A stretch of DNA of 64,000 bases. It comes from Flavobacterium sp. 9AF. GTDB lineage: Bacteria; Bacteroidota; Bacteroidia; Flavobacteriales; Flavobacteriaceae. Where the stretch lies: the NCBI RefSeq assembly GCF_902506265.1, contig NZ_LR733556.1, positions 2,212,515 to 2,276,514 on the forward strand, given 5' to 3'. Position numbers and translations under genes: made by a program. The notes under the pieces were generated by a model. It ran no database searches, was not told where the DNA came from, and saw nothing but the letters and a program-made list of their open reading frames with translations. Positions 7,941-16,727 of this stretch are shown one piece after another; position 1 is the stretch's first letter, and each line of letters begins with the position of its first letter.

Positions 7941-9287
7941 ATGCAGAATCCCAAAGAAATTGCTGTAGTAGGAGCTGGTTTAGTCGGTTCACTTTTAGCC
8001 ATATATTTAAAAAGAGCAGGACATAAAGTAGATGTATATGATAGAAGTCCAGATATCAGAAAAATAAATTTTACAGGTCGTTCCATAAATTTAGTCTTAT
8101 CCGATAGAGGTTTACGAGCATTAAAAGAAGTAAACTTAGATCAAGAAATCATAAAAATTGGTATTCCAGTTGATAAACGATGTATTCATACAGGTCAGGA
8201 TACCTTAACCTATCAATCTTATGGAAAAGATGGAGAAGTGATTTATTCTTTGTCTCGTGGCTTGTTAAATAAAAAAATGGTTGATTTAGCGGTTGCAGAA
8301 GGAATTAATTTTCACTTTGAAAGTAAGATTTGGGATGTAACTTTGTCTACTGCAACCTTACATACAGGTCAGGAAGAAAGAGGAGAATGGACTGAAATAA
8401 AGCATGATTTGGTTTTTGGTGCTGACGGAGCTTTCTCAAGAATTAGACATCGCATGCAACGACAAAGTATGTTTAACTATTCTCAAGAATTCTTACAATT
8501 AGGGTATAAAGAATTACACATTCCTGCCAATCCAGACGGAACGCATAAATTAGACAAACATTCCTTACACATTTGGCCTAGAGGACAATTTATGTTGATG
8601 GCTTTGGCTAATTTAGATGGCACTTTTACTTGTACTTTGTTTATGCCTCATGATGGAGACAATTCTTTTGCTTCCTTGAAAGACGAACAAGACCTAGTGC
8701 GTTTCTTTGCCGAACATTTTCCAGATACCAAAGAGGTAATTCCTAATTTGGTTGAAGATTTTTTTAAAAATCCAACGTCTTATTTGGTAACCATGAAATG
8801 TTATCCTTGGACATATGCCGATAAAGTGGCTTTAATAGGTGACGCTTGTCATGCTATTGTGCCTTTTTATGGACATGGAATGAATGCAGGTTTTGAAGAT
8901 ATTACTGTTTTAAAAGAAATGATGACTAAATATGGTGATGATTGGGCCAACTTATTAAATGATTATGAAAATTCTCGTAAACCAGATACCGATGCCATAG
9001 CGGAATTATCCTATAGAAACTTTATTGAGATGAGTTCTAAAACGGCAAATCCGAAGTTTATCTTACAGAAAAAAATCGAAAGATGGTTTTCTGAAAAACA
9101 TCCTGATAAATGGGTACCGTTATATAGTATGGTTACTTTTAGTCATCAACCTTATTCTGAAGCTTTAGCTATTGGTGACAAACAAGATGCTATTATGCAG
9201 GAAATATTAACCATAGATAATATTGAGCAAATTTGGGAAACCGAACCAATTGAACATAGGATATTAGCTATGCTAAAAGAAAATTAA
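7941..9287 (+). CDS. kmo: Kynurenine 3-monooxygenase
   Basis: An FAD- and NADPH-dependent aromatic hydroxylase converting kynurenine to 3-hydroxykynurenine, the step before kynureninase. The N-terminal dinucleotide fold VVGAGLVGSLLAIYLKRAG, the GADGAFSRIR (DG) motif near residue 160 and the second FAD motif LIGDACHAIVPFYGHGMNAG near residue 300 are all present. FTGRSINLVLSDRG and YPWTYADKVALIGD are typical of KMO. Length 448 is normal. The C-terminal tail is probably a membrane-association segment as in other KMOs. kynU lies 5 kb upstream on the same strand, separated by the photolyase operon. Confidence 0.95.
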   Translation: MQNPKEIAVVGAGLVGSLLAIYLKRAGHKVDVYDRSPDIRKINFTGRSINLVLSDRGLRALKEVNLDQEIIKIGIPVDKRCIHTGQDTLTYQSYGKDGEVIYSLSRGLLNKKMVDLAVAEGINFHFESKIWDVTLSTATLHTGQEERGEWTEIKHDLVFGADGAFSRIRHRMQRQSMFNYSQEFLQLGYKELHIPANPDGTHKLDKHSLHIWPRGQFMLMALANLDGTFTCTLFMPHDGDNSFASLKDEQDLVRFFAEHFPDTKEVIPNLVEDFFKNPTSYLVTMKCYPWTYADKVALIGDACHAIVPFYGHGMNAGFEDITVLKEMMTKYGDDWANLLNDYENSRKPDTDAIAELSYRNFIEMSSKTANPKFILQKKIERWFSEKHPDKWVPLYSMVTFSHQPYSEALAIGDKQDAIMQEILTIDNIEQIWETEPIEHRILAMLKEN

Positions 9288-9312
9288 TTTTTTTGCTTCC
9301 AAAAATAAAGAT

Positions 9313-9320
9313 TACATTTG
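9313..9320 (+). promoter_or_regulatory. Candidate promoter -7 element for the DUF2339 gene
   Basis: TACATTTG fits TAnnTTTG. It covers the TTG (9318) that would start the longest reading frame, so translation more likely begins at ATG 9342. A TTTG at 9292-9295 lies 17 nt upstream. Confidence 0.5.
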
Positions 9321-9341
9321 ATAGAATATAATCTTTATTTT

Positions 9342-11855
9342 ATGGCTGAAGCTTTACTTTTAATTGTTTTAGTATTGTTGTTAATTATTTTGTCGAATTT
9401 AAATTCTAAGAATAAAGAAATACAAAATTCTATTTATAAGTTACATGAAAAATTCAATGATCTTAAAAAGGAATTAGATACTAAAACTTTTGAAAAAGAA
9501 CAGGTAAAAGAAACAAGACATGAAGCAATTGTTAAAGAGCAAACTGTTGAACCTGTAATAGTTCAAAAACCTATAGAAGTAGTTCCTAAACAAAAGGAAC
9601 CAGAAATTATAAAACCTGTTACAGAGAAGCCTATAGAAATAGTTGCGAAAATCGAAGCTAAACCTATTTCAGAAAAAACACATTCTCCTAAGCCAATATT
9701 AGTTCCTAGGAAATCTTGGTACGAAACCTTTAAAGAGAACAATCCCGATTTAGAAAAATTCATTGGTGAAAACCTGATTAACAAAATAGGAATTCTAATT
9801 CTTGTTTTAGGGATAAGTTTCTTTGTTAAATTTGCTATCGATAAAGATTGGATTAACGAACCCGCTCGCGTAGGAATTGGAATTTTGGCAGGTTCTCTAG
9901 TAATGTTTATTGCGAATAAACTGAGGAAAAGTTACGCTGCTTTTAGTTCTGTGTTAGTTGCTGGAGCAGTAAGTATCTTTTACTTTACCATTTCTATTGC
10001 TTTTCATGATTATCATTTGTTTAGTCAAACTGTAGCGTTTATCATAATGGTTGTGATTACGGCTTTTAGTAGTTTGGTCTCTGTTTCGTACAATCGTCAA
10101 GAATTAGCTGTTTTGTCTTTAATAGGAGGTTTTGCAGTTCCTTTTATGGTAAGTACAGGATCCGGAAATTATATAGTTTTGTTTACTTATATTGCTATTT
10201 TAAACTGTGGAATTTTAGCTATTGCCTATTTTAAAAAATGGAATGTCGTTACTGTTTTGTCTTTCGTATTTACAACTTTACTGTTTTTATCTTGGTACAT
10301 TAGAGAATTATTTGATAATAAATTGCCTCATCAAGGTGCCCTTGGTTTTGCTACCTTATTCTACTTTACTTTTAGCGTTATTTTAGTGATTAATAATATT
10401 AGAAAAAAAGGGAGTTTCTCTTTAATTGAATATTTTATATTAATCCTAAATACTTTCTTCTTTTTTGGAATTGGTATGGGAATTATACATAATTGGGGAG
10501 TAAATTTTAAAGGTCTTTTCACCATATTATTAGCCGTTTATAACTTAGTTTATGCTGCTATTTTGTATAAGAAATTTGGTTTAGATAAAAATGCTGTTTA
10601 TTTATTAATTGGGTTAGCACTTACTTTTGTTACCTTAACGATACCTATTCAATTTGAAGGCAATCAAATTACGATATTTTGGGCAGCTGAAGGTGTGTTG
10701 TTATTTTGGTTGTCTCAGAAATCGAAGATTGGGTATTTTAAAACAGGAGCTTTTATTGTTCAGATTTTGACAATTATCAGTTTGTTATTGGATTGGACGA
10801 AATACGATTATCCTGTTACTCCTTTAACAGTTATTTTAAATCCGTTGTTTGTTTCAGGATTTGTGGTGAGTTTGTCTTTCTTTATAACTTATTGGTTACT
10901 TAAAAAGGAAAAAGGCGAAGTGAAAGTCGCTTTATTTTCAATATCTTTTTACCAAAAAGCATTTTTTATAATTGCGGTTATTGCAACTTATTTTACTGGG
11001 TTTTTAGAAGTAAATTATCAATCAAGTCAGTACTTACTTAATCCAGTATCTTCTTTGTCATTTCCTGTAACTTATCATTTTGTATTTATAGCTATTGCAC
11101 TTATTTTGGCTGATAAATTTAAGAATATCGTTCTTCAAAAAGCAGTATTAGGTATTAGTGTTTTTTCCATAATAGTATATATAGTTGATTTTTATAGTTT
11201 ACCAAATAATGAACTGATTCAAAATTTTGCTTTAAATACGAATAGTAAATATGCTTTCTATTTTCATTATATTATATTAGGGTGTCTAATTTATTTCGGA
11301 TACCAATTAGTACAGCTTGCTAAGTCTGAACCTAAAATTCAGTTTTTGCAAATGAAAATAATGCCTTGGTTGTTTGTATTTGCAACAGTTTATGTTTTGA
11401 GTAATGAAATATTGGTGCATGGATTACATTTTTCTGCAACTCATCAAGTAGATATAAAAGAGATCAATGCTGATTTAGTTAAAAGAGGAATTTCGGATAC
11501 ATATACGCTACAATATGAAAGAGAATACGCAACAAAAATGGAACTAGGAAAAATTAAACGACAAATTATAAAAATTGGCTATCCTATACTGTGGGGCTTG
11601 TTTTCTTTTGCGTTCTTAATTATTGGTATTAAAAAACAATTGAAAAACCTTCGTATTATTGCGCTTTCCTTATTGGGAATAACTATTTTAAAATTATTTG
11701 TGTATGATATTAAAAACGTTTCCGAAACGGGTAAAATTATAGCCTTTATTCTATTAGGTGTTTTAATTTTAATTATTTCTTTTGTATATCAAAAAATCAA
11801 AAAGTTAGTAGTGGATGAACAACCAAAATCAAATGCAGATGAAAAAATGGATTAG
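9342..11855 (+). CDS. DUF2339 multi-pass membrane protein
   Basis: An 837-residue integral membrane protein of the DUF2339 family. It has one N-terminal transmembrane segment (LLLIVLVLLLIILSN), a coiled-coil stretch and a Pro/Glu/Lys-rich linker to about residue 130. Then comes the family signature SWYETFKENNPDLEKFIGENLINKIGILILVLGISFFVKFAIDK region, followed by roughly twenty hydrophobic segments. ATG 9342 is chosen because the longer TTG start at 9318 overlaps a promoter -7 element. Function is unknown. It overlaps the DUF3999 gene, its usual partner, so the two probably act together in the envelope. Confidence 0.88.
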   Translation: MAEALLLIVLVLLLIILSNLNSKNKEIQNSIYKLHEKFNDLKKELDTKTFEKEQVKETRHEAIVKEQTVEPVIVQKPIEVVPKQKEPEIIKPVTEKPIEIVAKIEAKPISEKTHSPKPILVPRKSWYETFKENNPDLEKFIGENLINKIGILILVLGISFFVKFAIDKDWINEPARVGIGILAGSLVMFIANKLRKSYAAFSSVLVAGAVSIFYFTISIAFHDYHLFSQTVAFIIMVVITAFSSLVSVSYNRQELAVLSLIGGFAVPFMVSTGSGNYIVLFTYIAILNCGILAIAYFKKWNVVTVLSFVFTTLLFLSWYIRELFDNKLPHQGALGFATLFYFTFSVILVINNIRKKGSFSLIEYFILILNTFFFFGIGMGIIHNWGVNFKGLFTILLAVYNLVYAAILYKKFGLDKNAVYLLIGLALTFVTLTIPIQFEGNQITIFWAAEGVLLFWLSQKSKIGYFKTGAFIVQILTIISLLLDWTKYDYPVTPLTVILNPLFVSGFVVSLSFFITYWLLKKEKGEVKVALFSISFYQKAFFIIAVIATYFTGFLEVNYQSSQYLLNPVSSLSFPVTYHFVFIAIALILADKFKNIVLQKAVLGISVFSIIVYIVDFYSLPNNELIQNFALNTNSKYAFYFHYIILGCLIYFGYQLVQLAKSEPKIQFLQMKIMPWLFVFATVYVLSNEILVHGLHFSATHQVDIKEINADLVKRGISDTYTLQYEREYATKMELGKIKRQIIKIGYPILWGLFSFAFLIIGIKKQLKNLRIIALSLLGITILKLFVYDIKNVSETGKIIAFILLGVLILIISFVYQKIKKLVVDEQPKSNADEKMD

Positions 11856-13047
11856 TTCAGTAGTTTTAGTAGTTTCAGTTTTTGGGTGGTCCCAAAATTA
11901 TAAAGGAGAAATAAAAAATATACAAACCAATAGTTTATATCAAATAGAACTTACTCCTGAAATTAGGGCTGCTGCTCAAGAAGATTTACGTTATTTTAGA
12001 ATTTTTGATACTAATAAAAGTGAAGTTCCTTATGTTATATCTAATTATAATGGAGAATCAGAAAGATATATTTCATTTAAGATTATTTCTAAAAAAAGTA
12101 TAAGAGATTCTATTACATCTATTGTAATTCAAAATGAAACTGGAAAGAAAATTAACCACATCAATTTGAATATTAGCAATGCTGCATTAACAAAACAATA
12201 TAATGTAAGTGGAAGTTATAATGATGAAGAATGGTTTGGATTAGTAGCGAATGAAACCTTAGGGAATTTGGTAGCAACCAAAGGAACGGCATTAGAAAAG
12301 ATGATTTATTTTCCTGAAAATGATTATCCATTTCTAAAAATTGAATTTAATGATAAAAAATCTCTTCCTATTAATGTTCAAGCGATAGGAATTTATGAAA
12401 GTCAATTTTTAGCTGAAAAGCAAATTGAAATTACAGCCTTTGCTTATAAAATATCAGAAGATAAACAAAGAAAAGTAACTCAAGTTGTTTTTTCTGCGGA
12501 AAAGAGTTATCAAATAGACGCAATTTCCTTTGAAATCGCAACTGAATTATATGCACGTGAAGCTATTATTACGAGAAAAGAAAAAATAAAAAACAAAAAA
12601 ACAACTACTATAAGAAATCAACTTTTAAGTTCATTCCTTTTAAACTCAAAAATGAATTCAAAAATTAAAGTTAGTAATTTGAACGAAAAAGAATTCACTA
12701 TTGAAATTGAAAATAAGGACAATCAACCCTTAGAAATTACAAATATCCAATTATTTCAAAATCCGATTACTATTATTTCAAGATTAAAAACCAATGAAAG
12801 GTATGAAGTGGTTATTGATTCTACTTATTCAAAACCAACCTATGATTTGGTTAATTTTATGGAAAGTTTTACTGTTGGAATGCCTAAAGTTACTATTACT
12901 AATTTTCATAAAATAGAAAAAGAGAAACACATAAAAGGAAAGTCTTTTTGGCAAACGAATCTATTTATGTGGTTTTGTATTGTTATAGGAATAGGAATTG
13001 TAATTTATTTTGCTTTAGGTTTGTTGAAAGACATGAAAAAGGAATGA
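11839..13047 (+). CDS. DUF3999 exported protein
   Basis: About 402 residues, with a signal peptide (MKKWISSVVLVVSVFGWSQ) and one C-terminal transmembrane segment (NLFMWFCIVIGIGIVIYFALGLL) followed by a lysine-rich tail. The bulk should be periplasmic and beta-rich. It fits DUF3999, which regularly follows DUF2339. Its start lies inside the DUF2339 stop region (17-bp overlap), suggesting translational coupling. Two in-frame ATGs upstream (11815, 11833) are possible starts; 11839 gives the cleanest signal peptide. No enzymatic motif is visible. Confidence 0.75.
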   Translation: MKKWISSVVLVVSVFGWSQNYKGEIKNIQTNSLYQIELTPEIRAAAQEDLRYFRIFDTNKSEVPYVISNYNGESERYISFKIISKKSIRDSITSIVIQNETGKKINHINLNISNAALTKQYNVSGSYNDEEWFGLVANETLGNLVATKGTALEKMIYFPENDYPFLKIEFNDKKSLPINVQAIGIYESQFLAEKQIEITAFAYKISEDKQRKVTQVVFSAEKSYQIDAISFEIATELYAREAIITRKEKIKNKKTTTIRNQLLSSFLLNSKMNSKIKVSNLNEKEFTIEIENKDNQPLEITNIQLFQNPITIISRLKTNERYEVVIDSTYSKPTYDLVNFMESFTVGMPKVTITNFHKIEKEKHIKGKSFWQTNLFMWFCIVIGIGIVIYFALGLLKDMKKE

Positions 13048-13146
13048 TTCAATTTTAGCTTCAAAATTCAACTTTCCAATTTACAACATAAAACCAAAAA
13101 CACACAACTTACTTATAACAGATAACTGAAATATGTGAACAGACAC

Positions 13147-13512
13147 CTAATCCTCCTCTCGATGCACTTTCTGAAAATCAAATGCTGGTTTGCAAATCGC
13201 TAAATATTCACAAGGTAATTCAAATGGGTTTGAATATTGTACTCTAGTATTCGCTTCAATTTTTATGGATTGACCCGCTTCTAAGATTAGGGTTTCACCT
13301 TCAATAATGAATTGTTTTTTACCAGAGATAATGTAAGTATATTCTTCAAATTCTGGAGTTTGAAAAGGTTCACTCCAACCTGGAGGTGCCACCATATGTG
13401 CAATAGAAATAGCATGATTATTTGTGGCAACAATACCGTGATGTTCTTCTATTAATTTACCATCGGTAGTAGGAACTACAAAAGGTTCTTTTTGTAGGGT
13501 ATATTTTTTCAT
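13147..13512 (-). CDS. Small cupin-domain protein
   Basis: A single-domain cupin of about 121 residues. The barrel core is seen in FEEYTYIISGKKQFIIEGETLILEAGQSIKIEANTRVQYSN, which matches the two cupin motifs with a G-rich turn. The usual metal-binding histidines of motif 1 are not obvious (EEYTYI instead of HxHxxE), so it may not be a metal enzyme. Start 13512 (MKKYTLQ) is chosen. A longer start at 13533 would read MPRND from the inverted repeat at 13519-13543 and is unlikely. It is not long enough to be 3-hydroxyanthranilate dioxygenase. Confidence 0.75.
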   Translation of the reverse strand: MKKYTLQKEPFVVPTTDGKLIEEHHGIVATNNHAISIAHMVAPPGWSEPFQTPEFEEYTYIISGKKQFIIEGETLILEAGQSIKIEANTRVQYSNPFELPCEYLAICKPAFDFQKVHREED

Positions 13513-13518
13513 TTTGAT

Positions 13519-13543
13519 GTCATTGCGAGGCACGAAGCAATCT
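13519..13543 (+). repeat. Left inverted repeat of the GIY-YIG cassette
   Basis: GTCATTGCGAGGCACGAAGC followed by AATCT. It matches the reverse complement of 13880-13904 at 24 of 25 positions. Internally ATTGC and GCAAT can form a short stem, like REP-type elements. Sequences of this TCATTGCGAGG type recur in many bacterial genomes. Confidence 0.9.
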
Positions 13544-13554
13544 CCTCATTATAA

Positions 13555-13860
13555 TTAAACAATCATTATATTTTCAATTTCGCTAAATAAATTATTCCAT
13601 TTAGGATTCGTTTTTTCTATTAAGCCTATTTTTGTAGCTCTTGAACCAGCTTTAAGTTGTTTTTCTCTTGCAATAGCATCTCCAATCTGCTGAAATTGCT
13701 CAAAATAAACTAATTTATTCAAATTATATCTAGAAGAAAATGAATTTTCATATCGTTTTTCTATGTGTTCCAAAATCCTTTTTGGCAAATTACTTGTAAC
13801 TCCGATGTATAAAGTAGTATTGTTTTTATTGGTAATTATATATACGAATCCAGGTTTCAT
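13555..13860 (-). CDS. GIY-YIG nuclease, single-domain (UPF0213/URI type)
   Basis: A 101-residue protein made almost entirely of one GIY-YIG nuclease domain. VYIITNKNNTTLYIGVTS carries the paired VYI and YIG motifs. The catalytic Arg and His follow in NLPKRILEHIEKR, and the metal-binding Glu is in AIAREKQLKAGSR. The family cuts DNA strands; partners and targets of these short flavobacterial versions are unknown. The gene is framed by inverted repeats at 13519-13543 and 13880-13904, 11 and 19 bp from its ends, which suggests the nuclease acts on those repeats. Confidence 0.9.
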   Translation of the reverse strand: MKPGFVYIITNKNNTTLYIGVTSNLPKRILEHIEKRYENSFSSRYNLNKLVYFEQFQQIGDAIAREKQLKAGSRATKIGLIEKTNPKWNNLFSEIENIMIV

Positions 13861-13879
13861 TTGTATGAAGTTTAGTTTT

Positions 13880-13904
13880 AGATTGCTTCGTTCCTCGCAA
13901 TGAC
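13880..13904 (-). repeat. Right inverted repeat of the GIY-YIG cassette
   Basis: AGATTGCTTCGTTCCTCGCA followed by ATGAC, the inverted partner of 13519-13543 with one mismatch. It ends 6 bp from the stop codon of the ATPase gene. Confidence 0.9.
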
Positions 13905-13910
13905 TAATTA

Positions 13911-15449
13911 TTACTTCTTTAGCATTTTCATTAAAACGCCCATGGCTCCTCTAATAAATGTGGCACTGGTTAATACTTTTACAACCCCTTTGGTAACTGT
14001 ATTAGTTGTAGAAGAACTTCTACTAGACGAACTAGTTTTTTTTGCTTCTTTCTCTTTTTGTTTTTTTTCTTCTTCTTTTGCAGCAGCTTCTTGTGCTTCT
14101 TCTATTTTTTTACCTAAAATTTCATAAGCACTTTCTCTGTCAATTACTTCGTTGTATTTTTTTGTTAATTTAGATTTAGAAATGGCATCATTAATTTCTG
14201 TTTCTGTTAATACATCCATTCTACTCATTGGCGCACGAAGCATTGTTGCAGCTAAGGGTGTCGGAATTCCTTTTTCATTCAACGCTGTTACAAATGCTTC
14301 TCCAATTCCTAAAGAAGTAAGAATTTCATCGGTTTTGTAAAATTCTGAAATTGGATAATTTTGAGAAGTTTCTTTAATTGCTTTTCTATCATTAGCTGTA
14401 AAAGCACGTAATGCATGTTGGATTTTTAACCCCAATTGAGCCAATACACTACTGGGAACATCCATAGGATTTTGTGTAATGAAATATATACCAATGCCTT
14501 TGGAACGAATCAATTTTACAATGGTTTCTATTTGATCTAGTAACACTTTGCTTGCCTGATCAAAAATCAAATGCGCCTCGTCTATAAAAATAACCAACTC
14601 AGGTCTTCCAGCATCACCTTGTTCAGGCATTGTATTGTAAATTTCAGCCAATAAGCTCAACATAAAGGTAGAGAAAAGTTTCGGTCTGTCTTGAATATCT
14701 GTCAAACGAATAATGTTGATATACCCATTCCCATTTTGATCAATACGCATTAAATCGTCAACTTCAAATGATTTTTCTCCGAAAAAGAGTTCGGCTCCTT
14801 GTTGCTCTAGTTCAATAATTTTTCTTAAAATAGAACCCGTAGAGGAAGTAGAAATTCGTCCATATTCTTTTTCAAATTCTTCTTTACCTTCTTCAGTCGA
14901 ATATTGAAGTGCTTTTTTAAAATCTTTTAAATCTAGAAGTGGAATTTGTCTGTCATCACAGTATTTAAAAATAACCGATACTACTCCAGATTGGGTATCA
15001 TTTAAATCTAATATACGTGAAAATAAAACCGGACCAAATTCAGAAACAGTGGCACGCAATCGAACACCATTTTGTTCTGAAATAGTCATTAATTCTACAG
15101 GAAAACCTTTGGTTTCATAAGGTAAAGTTATTTTTGCATGCCTTTCTGTTATAAAAGCCTTTTCTTCTCCAGGAACTGCTACACCAGAAAAATCTCCTTT
15201 AATATCCATCATTAAGACAGGAATACCATTTTGCGATAATTGTTCTGATAAAACTTGAATAGTTTTTGTTTTACCGGTACCTGTTGCACCTGCAATGAGA
15301 CCATGTCGGTTTAACGTTTTTAAGGGAATGTTTACATGGGTATTTGGGATAGGTTGTCCATCCAAAATGGCACCACCAAGCGTAATAAAATCCCCTTTAC
15401 AAGTATATCCTTCAATTATATGTTTACTGAAATCTTCTGTTTTGCTCAT
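13911..15449 (-). CDS. HerA-like ATPase (DUF853)
   Basis: A 512-residue P-loop ATPase of the HerA/FtsK group (DUF853, helicase HerA-like C-terminal). Walker A is GATGTGKTKT near residue 54 and Walker B is LVIFIDEAH near residue 285. TQNPMDVP is a typical sensor-region motif. The C-terminus has a long charged coiled coil (EEAQEAAAKEEEKKQKEKEA), a Ser-rich linker and a short hydrophobic/basic end. The role in DNA processing is inferred from the fold; the physiological function of DUF853 is not settled. No NurA-like partner is next to it. Confidence 0.9.
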   Translation of the reverse strand: MSKTEDFSKHIIEGYTCKGDFITLGGAILDGQPIPNTHVNIPLKTLNRHGLIAGATGTGKTKTIQVLSEQLSQNGIPVLMMDIKGDFSGVAVPGEEKAFITERHAKITLPYETKGFPVELMTISEQNGVRLRATVSEFGPVLFSRILDLNDTQSGVVSVIFKYCDDRQIPLLDLKDFKKALQYSTEEGKEEFEKEYGRISTSSTGSILRKIIELEQQGAELFFGEKSFEVDDLMRIDQNGNGYINIIRLTDIQDRPKLFSTFMLSLLAEIYNTMPEQGDAGRPELVIFIDEAHLIFDQASKVLLDQIETIVKLIRSKGIGIYFITQNPMDVPSSVLAQLGLKIQHALRAFTANDRKAIKETSQNYPISEFYKTDEILTSLGIGEAFVTALNEKGIPTPLAATMLRAPMSRMDVLTETEINDAISKSKLTKKYNEVIDRESAYEILGKKIEEAQEAAAKEEEKKQKEKEAKKTSSSSRSSSTTNTVTKGVVKVLTSATFIRGAMGVLMKMLKK

Positions 15450-15561
15450 CTTTAGTGAAATTTAAATTCAAATGTAATCATTATGAATAACAATTTCAAG
15501 AATCAATAACAATTTCAAGATTCCATCGTGTGCTATTTTTATGTAGCTCTAATTTTCTGAC

Positions 15562-15599
15562 GTCTAACGTCTAACTTCTAACTTCAAATTGTATCTTTG
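15562..15599 (+). promoter_or_regulatory. Heptamer repeats and promoter of queE
   Basis: GTCTAAC, GTCTAAC, TTCTAAC and a degenerate fourth unit occupy 15562-15588. A -7 element TATCTTTG follows at 15592-15599, 19 nt before the queE ATG. The repeats cover the position of the -33 element. A related TTCTAAC array lies before mpl (45287). Confidence 0.55.
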
Positions 15600-15618
15600 C
15601 AAACTATTTTAATGAGAA

Positions 15619-16251
15619 ATGTTACAAAAAGAAATACAGTTGGCAGTTGACAAAGGAGAAATGTTGCCTTTAATGGAAGAGTTTTATACGATTCAAGGTG
15701 AAGGATATCATACAGGAAGAGCGGCCTATTTTATACGAATTGGGGGTTGTGATGTAGGTTGTCATTGGTGTGATGTTAAAGAAAGTTGGAATGCCGATTT
15801 ACATCCTCCAACTGCTACAAATGTTATTGTTGCAAATGCAAAAAAATATGCTGAAACAGTCGTGATTACTGGTGGCGAGCCACTTACGTGGGATATGAGT
15901 TATATAACATCTCAATTAAAAGCATCTGGTTTACAGGTGCATATTGAAACTTCAGGAGCTTATCCAGTAAGTGGAACTTGGGATTGGTTTTGTTTGTCAC
16001 CCAAAAAAATGAAATTACCAGTACAAAGTGCTTATGATATTGCCAATGAATTAAAAGTAATTATCTACAATAAGCATGATTTTCAATTTGCTGAAGAACA
16101 AGCGGCTAAAGTGAATAAAAATGCTATTTTATTTTTACAACCTGAATGGAGTAAAAAAGAAGAAATGACCCCTTTGATTATAGATTATGTGATGAATAAT
16201 CCAAAGTGGAGAATTTCACTGCAAACTCATAAATATTTGAATATTCCTTAA
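15619..16251 (+). CDS. queE: 7-carboxy-7-deazaguanine synthase QueE
   Basis: A radical SAM enzyme that contracts 6-carboxytetrahydropterin to 7-carboxy-7-deazaguanine, an early step of queuosine synthesis. The cluster-binding cysteines appear as CDVGCHWC (Cx3Cx2C) near residue 44. FYTIQGEGYHTGRAAYFIRIGGC and ITGGEPL are diagnostic. Length 210 is normal for the short QueE type. It is cytoplasmic. It works in the same pathway as queA at 145. The next gene starts 18 bp later and may be cotranscribed. Confidence 0.95.
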   Translation: MLQKEIQLAVDKGEMLPLMEEFYTIQGEGYHTGRAAYFIRIGGCDVGCHWCDVKESWNADLHPPTATNVIVANAKKYAETVVITGGEPLTWDMSYITSQLKASGLQVHIETSGAYPVSGTWDWFCLSPKKMKLPVQSAYDIANELKVIIYNKHDFQFAEEQAAKVNKNAILFLQPEWSKKEEMTPLIIDYVMNNPKWRISLQTHKYLNIP

Positions 16252-16269
16252 ATAAATTTAATATACAAA

Positions 16270-16671
16270 ATGAAAAAAATCTTAGTTACCTTAGTTGTTG
16301 TGTTAGCGGCACAATTTGCAATAGCACAAGATGCTTTTAAAGCTGATGTATTAAAAGTACTAAAGGCATCTGGTTCCGCTGCTCAGATGGAGATTGCAAA
16401 AGAACAGATAATGAATAACATTCCAGAATCTAAAAGAGCCGATTTTTCAAAAGATTTTGATGCATCATTACCTTCTTTGTATGATAAAATGGCAAAAGTA
16501 TATATGGAAGTATATACACACGATGATATCAAAAAAATGTTGGAATTTTACAATTCACCAGTTGGTAAAAAAATAGCAGAAAAAGCAAGTGAATTGACTA
16601 AGAAAAATATGGATGCTTCTCAAGAATGGGGAATGGAATTACAGGGAATGATGATGAAATACATGCAGTAA
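16270..16671 (+). CDS. DUF2059 exported protein
   Basis: A 133-residue secreted or periplasmic protein with a clear signal peptide (MKKILVTLVVVLAAQFAIAQ). The rest is alpha-helical and matches DUF2059, including the YTHDDIKKMLEFYNSPVGKKIAEK motif that defines the family. Function unknown. It follows queE by 18 bp and ends before a strong bidirectional terminator at 16693. Confidence 0.85.
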   Translation: MKKILVTLVVVLAAQFAIAQDAFKADVLKVLKASGSAAQMEIAKEQIMNNIPESKRADFSKDFDASLPSLYDKMAKVYMEVYTHDDIKKMLEFYNSPVGKKIAEKASELTKKNMDASQEWGMELQGMMMKYMQ

Positions 16672-16692
16672 TTGTAATTTATATAATAAAGT

Positions 16693-16720
16693 AAAACCCA
16701 AATTTAAATTTGGGTTTTTT
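16693..16720. terminator. Bidirectional terminator between convergent genes
   Basis: AAAACCCAAATTT meets its exact reverse complement AAATTTGGGTTTT (16693-16718), with A- and T-runs on either side. It separates the DUF2059 gene from the converging methyltransferase gene. Confidence 0.9.
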
Positions 16721-16727
16721 ATTTGTT

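Larger units (their letters stand above)
13519..13904 (-). mobile_element. Candidate mini-element: GIY-YIG nuclease between inverted REP-like repeats
   Basis: A 386-bp unit with 25-bp inverted ends (24 of 25 matching) and nothing inside except one 101-codon GIY-YIG gene. It lies between the stop codon of the HerA-like ATPase gene (13911, 6 bp away) and the start of the cupin gene (13512), so it fills an intergenic slot exactly. The layout resembles REP-associated nuclease cassettes, where an enzyme and its palindromes travel together. Mobility is an inference: no target duplication is evident. Confidence 0.55.

Noticed and set aside
9318-9341. TTG start extending the DUF2339 protein by eight residues
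   Set aside because: It coincides with a TAnnTTTG promoter element, and a good ATG with a membrane signal follows at 9342.
13513-13533. Longer start for the cupin gene (MPRNDI...)
   Set aside because: These codons are read from the inverted repeat of the GIY-YIG cassette, so they are unlikely to be native to the gene.
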